A DNA stretch of 9,743 bases from Roseibacillus sp. Its GTDB lineage: Bacteria > Verrucomicrobiota > Verrucomicrobiae > Verrucomicrobiales > Akkermansiaceae. The notes beneath the pieces are model-generated. The model worked only from the letters and a program-made list of their open reading frames with translations. It made no database searches and was not told the origin of the DNA. The stretch lies in assembly GCA_002723015.1 (NCBI GenBank), contig PBNG01000097.1:4477-14219 (forward strand), given 5' to 3'. Positions 7,399-9,743 of this stretch are shown in pieces. Both the position numbers and the translations under genes were made by a program. How positions within the stretch are numbered: position 1 is the first letter of the stretch; the number at the start of each line of letters is the position of its first letter.

Positions 7399-9060
7399 CT
7401 ACCGGCTTCCCAGGTAGGACTGAGCCAGAAATTCCCCCAGCTGAACGATGCCGTCCGTGGTAATTACGAGCATCTTTTCCTGAGGTGGCAGGTTGAAGGC
7501 CTTCAGGTGGACGAGCTTGGGATCTGAAGCCGCGACTGCAGCCACGTCACCTACCACATCAAGCTTGTTGAGGTTCTCAACATCAGTCGGTAGCTGCTGG
7601 CTTACAAACCACCTCAGTCCAGGCTCCTTCAGATCCCTGCGGCTTTGGGTGACGATGGCCTGAACCCGGTCTGCCGCCTCCTTCCGGTAGGGGTGGAAGG
7701 ACATGTCGTTTTCACCCATATGGTAAAAGATCCCTGCTACTTCGACCTTGTGCCCCTTTGATGAAAGCTCTCTGACTGACTCTTCCACAAATTGGATGAA
7801 CTTCGGATAAAGGTGCCGGCTCTTTGCCATGCTGCCCTCCGGGGTCCAGTCGATGATCTGTGAACCGCTGTGGGTGAACTTGGCGATGGCAATGTTCTCT
7901 CTGATGGTTCCCGCAAGCCTCCGGGCAAAACTCAGCTCGGGACCGAAGGTATCATAATAGCCGGTGAGCCCGAGCGGCTCCCACCCCCGTGACCGGTGGT
8001 ATCCTCCACCGAGATCGTATTTGTAAGCGATCCTCGGATTGTCTTTGAGCAGGACTGCGCCTCCCTTGAGCGCCTTCAGTTCCTGCACGAAGGCACGCTC
8101 CCCTTCCATATTGCGGTGACCGGCAAGAACAAAGAGTTTGACCTCACTTCCCTTTGCATAAGGCCATTCGGTCATGGGTCGCGACTCCCTGAGCTTCAAT
8201 CCAACGGTCTGCAGGTAGGCATTGGCATAGTTCTCTCCATGTTGCAGCTGACCAAGGGTGCCATAGTGATAGTGCAGGCCGACTGGCCGACCGATCTCTG
8301 CACCCACATGGGAAGTAGCTACATACTCTGCGCGTTGATCGGTCGAGGTAACCTCCCGCTGGCCACGGCTGATCGCATACATACGGGGACGAAGATCCAT
8401 TCCCCAGATCGTCTTTGTGCAAAGCTCCCCGATGTAAAACTTGAGATCAGGGGCCTCAAGGTCCCTCCTCCAGCTCCCCAGAAAGTTCTTCAGATTCCGG
8501 CCGTAGGAATCCATGTAATCCCCGTTGAACATATCGTTCTCTCCCTGGTGCCACATGAATCCTTCAAGGCGGTATTTAATGCCCCGCTGCTGCAGCCCGG
8601 CCAGAGCGTTTCGGATCGTCTCCAGAGCGAGAGGGTACATCTTGAAGCCAATGGGGTTATCCGGGTTCCAGTCTCCTCCAAGGTGAGTACCCCCGGCGGC
8701 AACCTTGATAATACCGATCGGAGCCTTCACGTGCCTTGTTACTTTCCGCGCAAAACTCAATTCCGGACCCACCACCTCGTCGACATGCTGCAGTGCAACC
8801 CATCCGTCTGAGCGCTTTTTGCTCTCCCGGCCGATACAATAGGTAAAAAGCACCTTCTCCTGTGGTCTCTCCAGGCCCGAATACGGAGGAAAACGCTTGA
8901 TGTCTCTCACATTGGAGTCAGACCCCACCATGTTTGACTGCCCCGCGAAGACGAAAACCCGCATTGTCGTTTCATCATCATTTTCCTGAGCCGTCAGCGA
9001 CATCGCTGGAAACCAACAAAAGAGACCGGAGAAAACAAAAGACAGGAAGCAAGATCTCAT
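7399..9060 (-). CDS. Secreted tandem sialate O-acetylesterase-like (SASA) protein with a degenerate second domain
   Basis: The frame is open from a GTG at 9246, but the ATG at 9060 is chosen because GAGGG sits five bases before it and MRSCFLSFVFSGLFCWF...TAQ is a good signal peptide. This gives 553 residues with two copies of a SASA/SGNH-type carbohydrate-esterase domain. Domain 1 (about 34-295) has FVFAGQSNM (36-44, nucleophile S42), GPELSFAR (98-105), HQGEND (171-176) and a His-containing C-terminal block, LHYHYGTLGQLQHGE (262-276). Domain 2 (about 306-553) repeats the pattern: FVLAGHRNM (310-318), GPELSFAR (373-380), HMGENDM (447-453) and ITTDGIVQLGE (533-543). In domain 2 the Ser is replaced by Arg (R316) and the terminal His block lacks His, so it is probably not catalytic. 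Family members remove acetyl groups from sugars; the substrate here is unknown. The partial gene upstream on the same strand encodes a beta-sandwich domain, consistent with glycan breakdown. Confidence 0.88.
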   Translation of the reverse strand: MRSCFLSFVFSGLFCWFPAMSLTAQENDDETTMRVFVFAGQSNMVGSDSNVRDIKRFPPYSGLERPQEKVLFTYCIGRESKKRSDGWVALQHVDEVVGPELSFARKVTRHVKAPIGIIKVAAGGTHLGGDWNPDNPIGFKMYPLALETIRNALAGLQQRGIKYRLEGFMWHQGENDMFNGDYMDSYGRNLKNFLGSWRRDLEAPDLKFYIGELCTKTIWGMDLRPRMYAISRGQREVTSTDQRAEYVATSHVGAEIGRPVGLHYHYGTLGQLQHGENYANAYLQTVGLKLRESRPMTEWPYAKGSEVKLFVLAGHRNMEGERAFVQELKALKGGAVLLKDNPRIAYKYDLGGGYHRSRGWEPLGLTGYYDTFGPELSFARRLAGTIRENIAIAKFTHSGSQIIDWTPEGSMAKSRHLYPKFIQFVEESVRELSSKGHKVEVAGIFYHMGENDMSFHPYRKEAADRVQAIVTQSRRDLKEPGLRWFVSQQLPTDVENLNKLDVVGDVAAVAASDPKLVHLKAFNLPPQEKMLVITTDGIVQLGEFLAQSYLGSR

Positions 9061-9065
9061 GATTT

Positions 9066-9070
9066 CCCTC
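9066..9070 (-). promoter_or_regulatory. Shine-Dalgarno sequence deciding the esterase start
   Basis: On the minus strand GAGGG is followed after five bases (aaatc) by the ATG at 9060. It is the only clear ribosome-binding site seen in the window and is the main reason for preferring this start over the GTG at 9246. Confidence 0.65.
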
Positions 9071-9297
9071 AAGATCCACAGGAGAGGCCGGGAGCCAAGG
9101 TCTTTACAGGAAAAAGTAGCCCGGCGCTGACTCCCCTCACCACCATTTGCAGAGCGGGTTCCTTCTTCGCGCCAAAAAAGTCCTCCCGCGATCGCAAAAG
9201 AAATGGAGAGCAGGATCAGCAGAAAAAAGCGAGGGAGACACCCCACTCTGAATTCTCAAGCAATACCAGCCCCCGGGCTCAGTCGGCAAGAGAGGAG

Positions 9298-9319
9298 CGG
9301 CCTCTTGGAAAACAGGCCG
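9298..9319 (-). terminator. Short hairpin just after the beta-sandwich gene, possible weak terminator
   Basis: CGGCCT (9298-9303) and AGGCCG (9314-9319) form a perfect 6-bp stem with a 10-base loop, two bases beyond the stop codon of the minus-strand gene. The bases that follow in the direction of transcription are C/T-mixed (ctcctctctt) rather than a run of T, so intrinsic termination would be weak. It may simply be an mRNA 3' structure. Confidence 0.3.
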
Positions 9320-9321
9320 GT

Positions 9322-9743
9322 CTATTCGTCTCGGCTCATGGAAAAATCGGTGAACCTCGCCCACCGCGGAGCATTGGCATCACCCCCCAGAGCGAACAAA
9401 CCCAGCTTGAGCTTGTCCACCAAACCCGGCAATTGGGTCTCACCGTGTGCTGTCCATTGCGTTTCTTCCGGAGTCTTTACGAAAGCTCTTACCCTGCCTT
9501 CGCCTATCTCGAGGCGGAGCCGGAGGGGGCCTTCACGAAAAGGGGTCTTCTTGACTACTTTTGGCTTGGCTCCGCTCTCGAGAACGAGCGTACACGACTG
9601 TCCAGCGAACAGCTCACGATCGAACATGAGGTAATTGTCGTCATCGAGGTAGATGATCAAGCCTGCCTGCTCATATTCCTTCCTTGGAGTGAAATCGACA
9701 GTAACCTCAACCGCGAAATGATCTCCCGGGAGAGGTCGCAAAA
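9322..9743 (-). CDS. C-terminal part of a protein with a DUF1349/concanavalin-like beta-sandwich (partial)
   Basis: The frame runs from the right edge to a TAG at 9322-9324 and shows the last 139 full codons; the true start is off the window, and the TTG at 9741 is only an internal Leu codon. The visible part alternates short beta-strand-like segments: HFAVEVTVDFTP, then YEQAGLIIYLDDDNYLMF, then LRLRLEIGEGRVRAFV, then KLKLGLFALGGD and a closing ARFTDFSM. This order matches DUF1349 and the beta-sandwich C-terminal domain of GH43-type enzymes (a concanavalin-like fold). Such domains bind or shape glycan substrates; whether a catalytic domain precedes it cannot be seen. It lies 261 bases upstream of the esterase gene on the same strand; the gap contains no recognisable gene, and a promoter for the esterase may lie in it. 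Confidence 0.82.
   Translation of the reverse strand, partial: LRPLPGDHFAVEVTVDFTPRKEYEQAGLIIYLDDDNYLMFDRELFAGQSCTLVLESGAKPKVVKKTPFREGPLRLRLEIGEGRVRAFVKTPEETQWTAHGETQLPGLVDKLKLGLFALGGDANAPRWARFTDFSMSRDE

Noticed and set aside
7996..8811. Open plus-strand frame of 271 codons
   Set aside because: It lies fully opposite the tandem esterase gene, which has clear duplicated motifs; the long frame is a by-product of codon bias on the coding strand.
9061..9246. N-terminal extension of the esterase from a GTG, with a hydrophobic stretch
   Set aside because: It would place a second hydrophobic segment and a basic linker before a complete signal peptide at the ATG 9060, which also has a Shine-Dalgarno sequence. 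A 62-codon chance extension is more likely.
1..9743. Search by eye for CRISPR arrays, tRNA genes, insertion sequences and phage or defence genes
   Set aside because: No regularly spaced repeats, cloverleaf-like sequences, transposase motifs or terminal inverted repeats were seen.

Overview
The window reads as chromosomal DNA from a free-living, probably aquatic, member of the PVC group, most likely a verrucomicrobiote. This is inferred from gene content: a PhoD-type phosphatase of the form common in Planctomycetes and Verrucomicrobia, a DUF3500 protein, a double sialate O-acetylesterase-like protein, a beta-sandwich sugar-binding-type domain, and many secreted proteins. Most starts also lack a Shine-Dalgarno sequence. 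GC content is moderate to high. No rRNA, tRNA, CRISPR array, insertion sequence or phage gene was seen. Eight protein genes are supported, two of them cut by the window edges.

Layout. Left part, minus strand: a multi-pass membrane protein (911-1897) followed 22 bases later by a secreted PhoD-like metallophosphatase (1-888), whose C-terminal part lies off the left edge. Divergent from this pair, across 104 bases, is a run of four plus-strand genes: a secreted DUF3500 protein (2002-3072), an LDH/MDH-family dehydrogenase with malate-type specificity residues (3211-4137), a PanF-like sodium:solute symporter (4211-5779), and an exported purple-acid-phosphatase-like metallophosphoesterase (5858-7201). 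Gaps of 73 to 138 bases separate these four genes. A convergent junction (7202-7398) holds no clear terminator. Right part, minus strand: a tandem SASA-domain esterase (7399-9060), then, upstream of it, the C-terminal end of a protein with a DUF1349/concanavalin-like beta-sandwich (9322-9743).

How the genes may work together (inference). The window is dominated by exported hydrolases: two calcineurin-type phosphatases from different subfamilies and an acetylesterase next to a possible glycan-binding domain. This suits an organism that breaks down phosphorylated and acetylated polysaccharide debris outside the cytoplasm. The dehydrogenase-symporter pair could link uptake of a small carboxylate to its oxidation, but the sequence does not fix the transported substrate.

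The most unusual feature is the tandem esterase: its second domain has lost the nucleophile serine and, by alignment with the first, the C-terminal histidine, while keeping the fold motifs. I found no convincing evidence of a novel multi-gene system; the remaining observations are modest.
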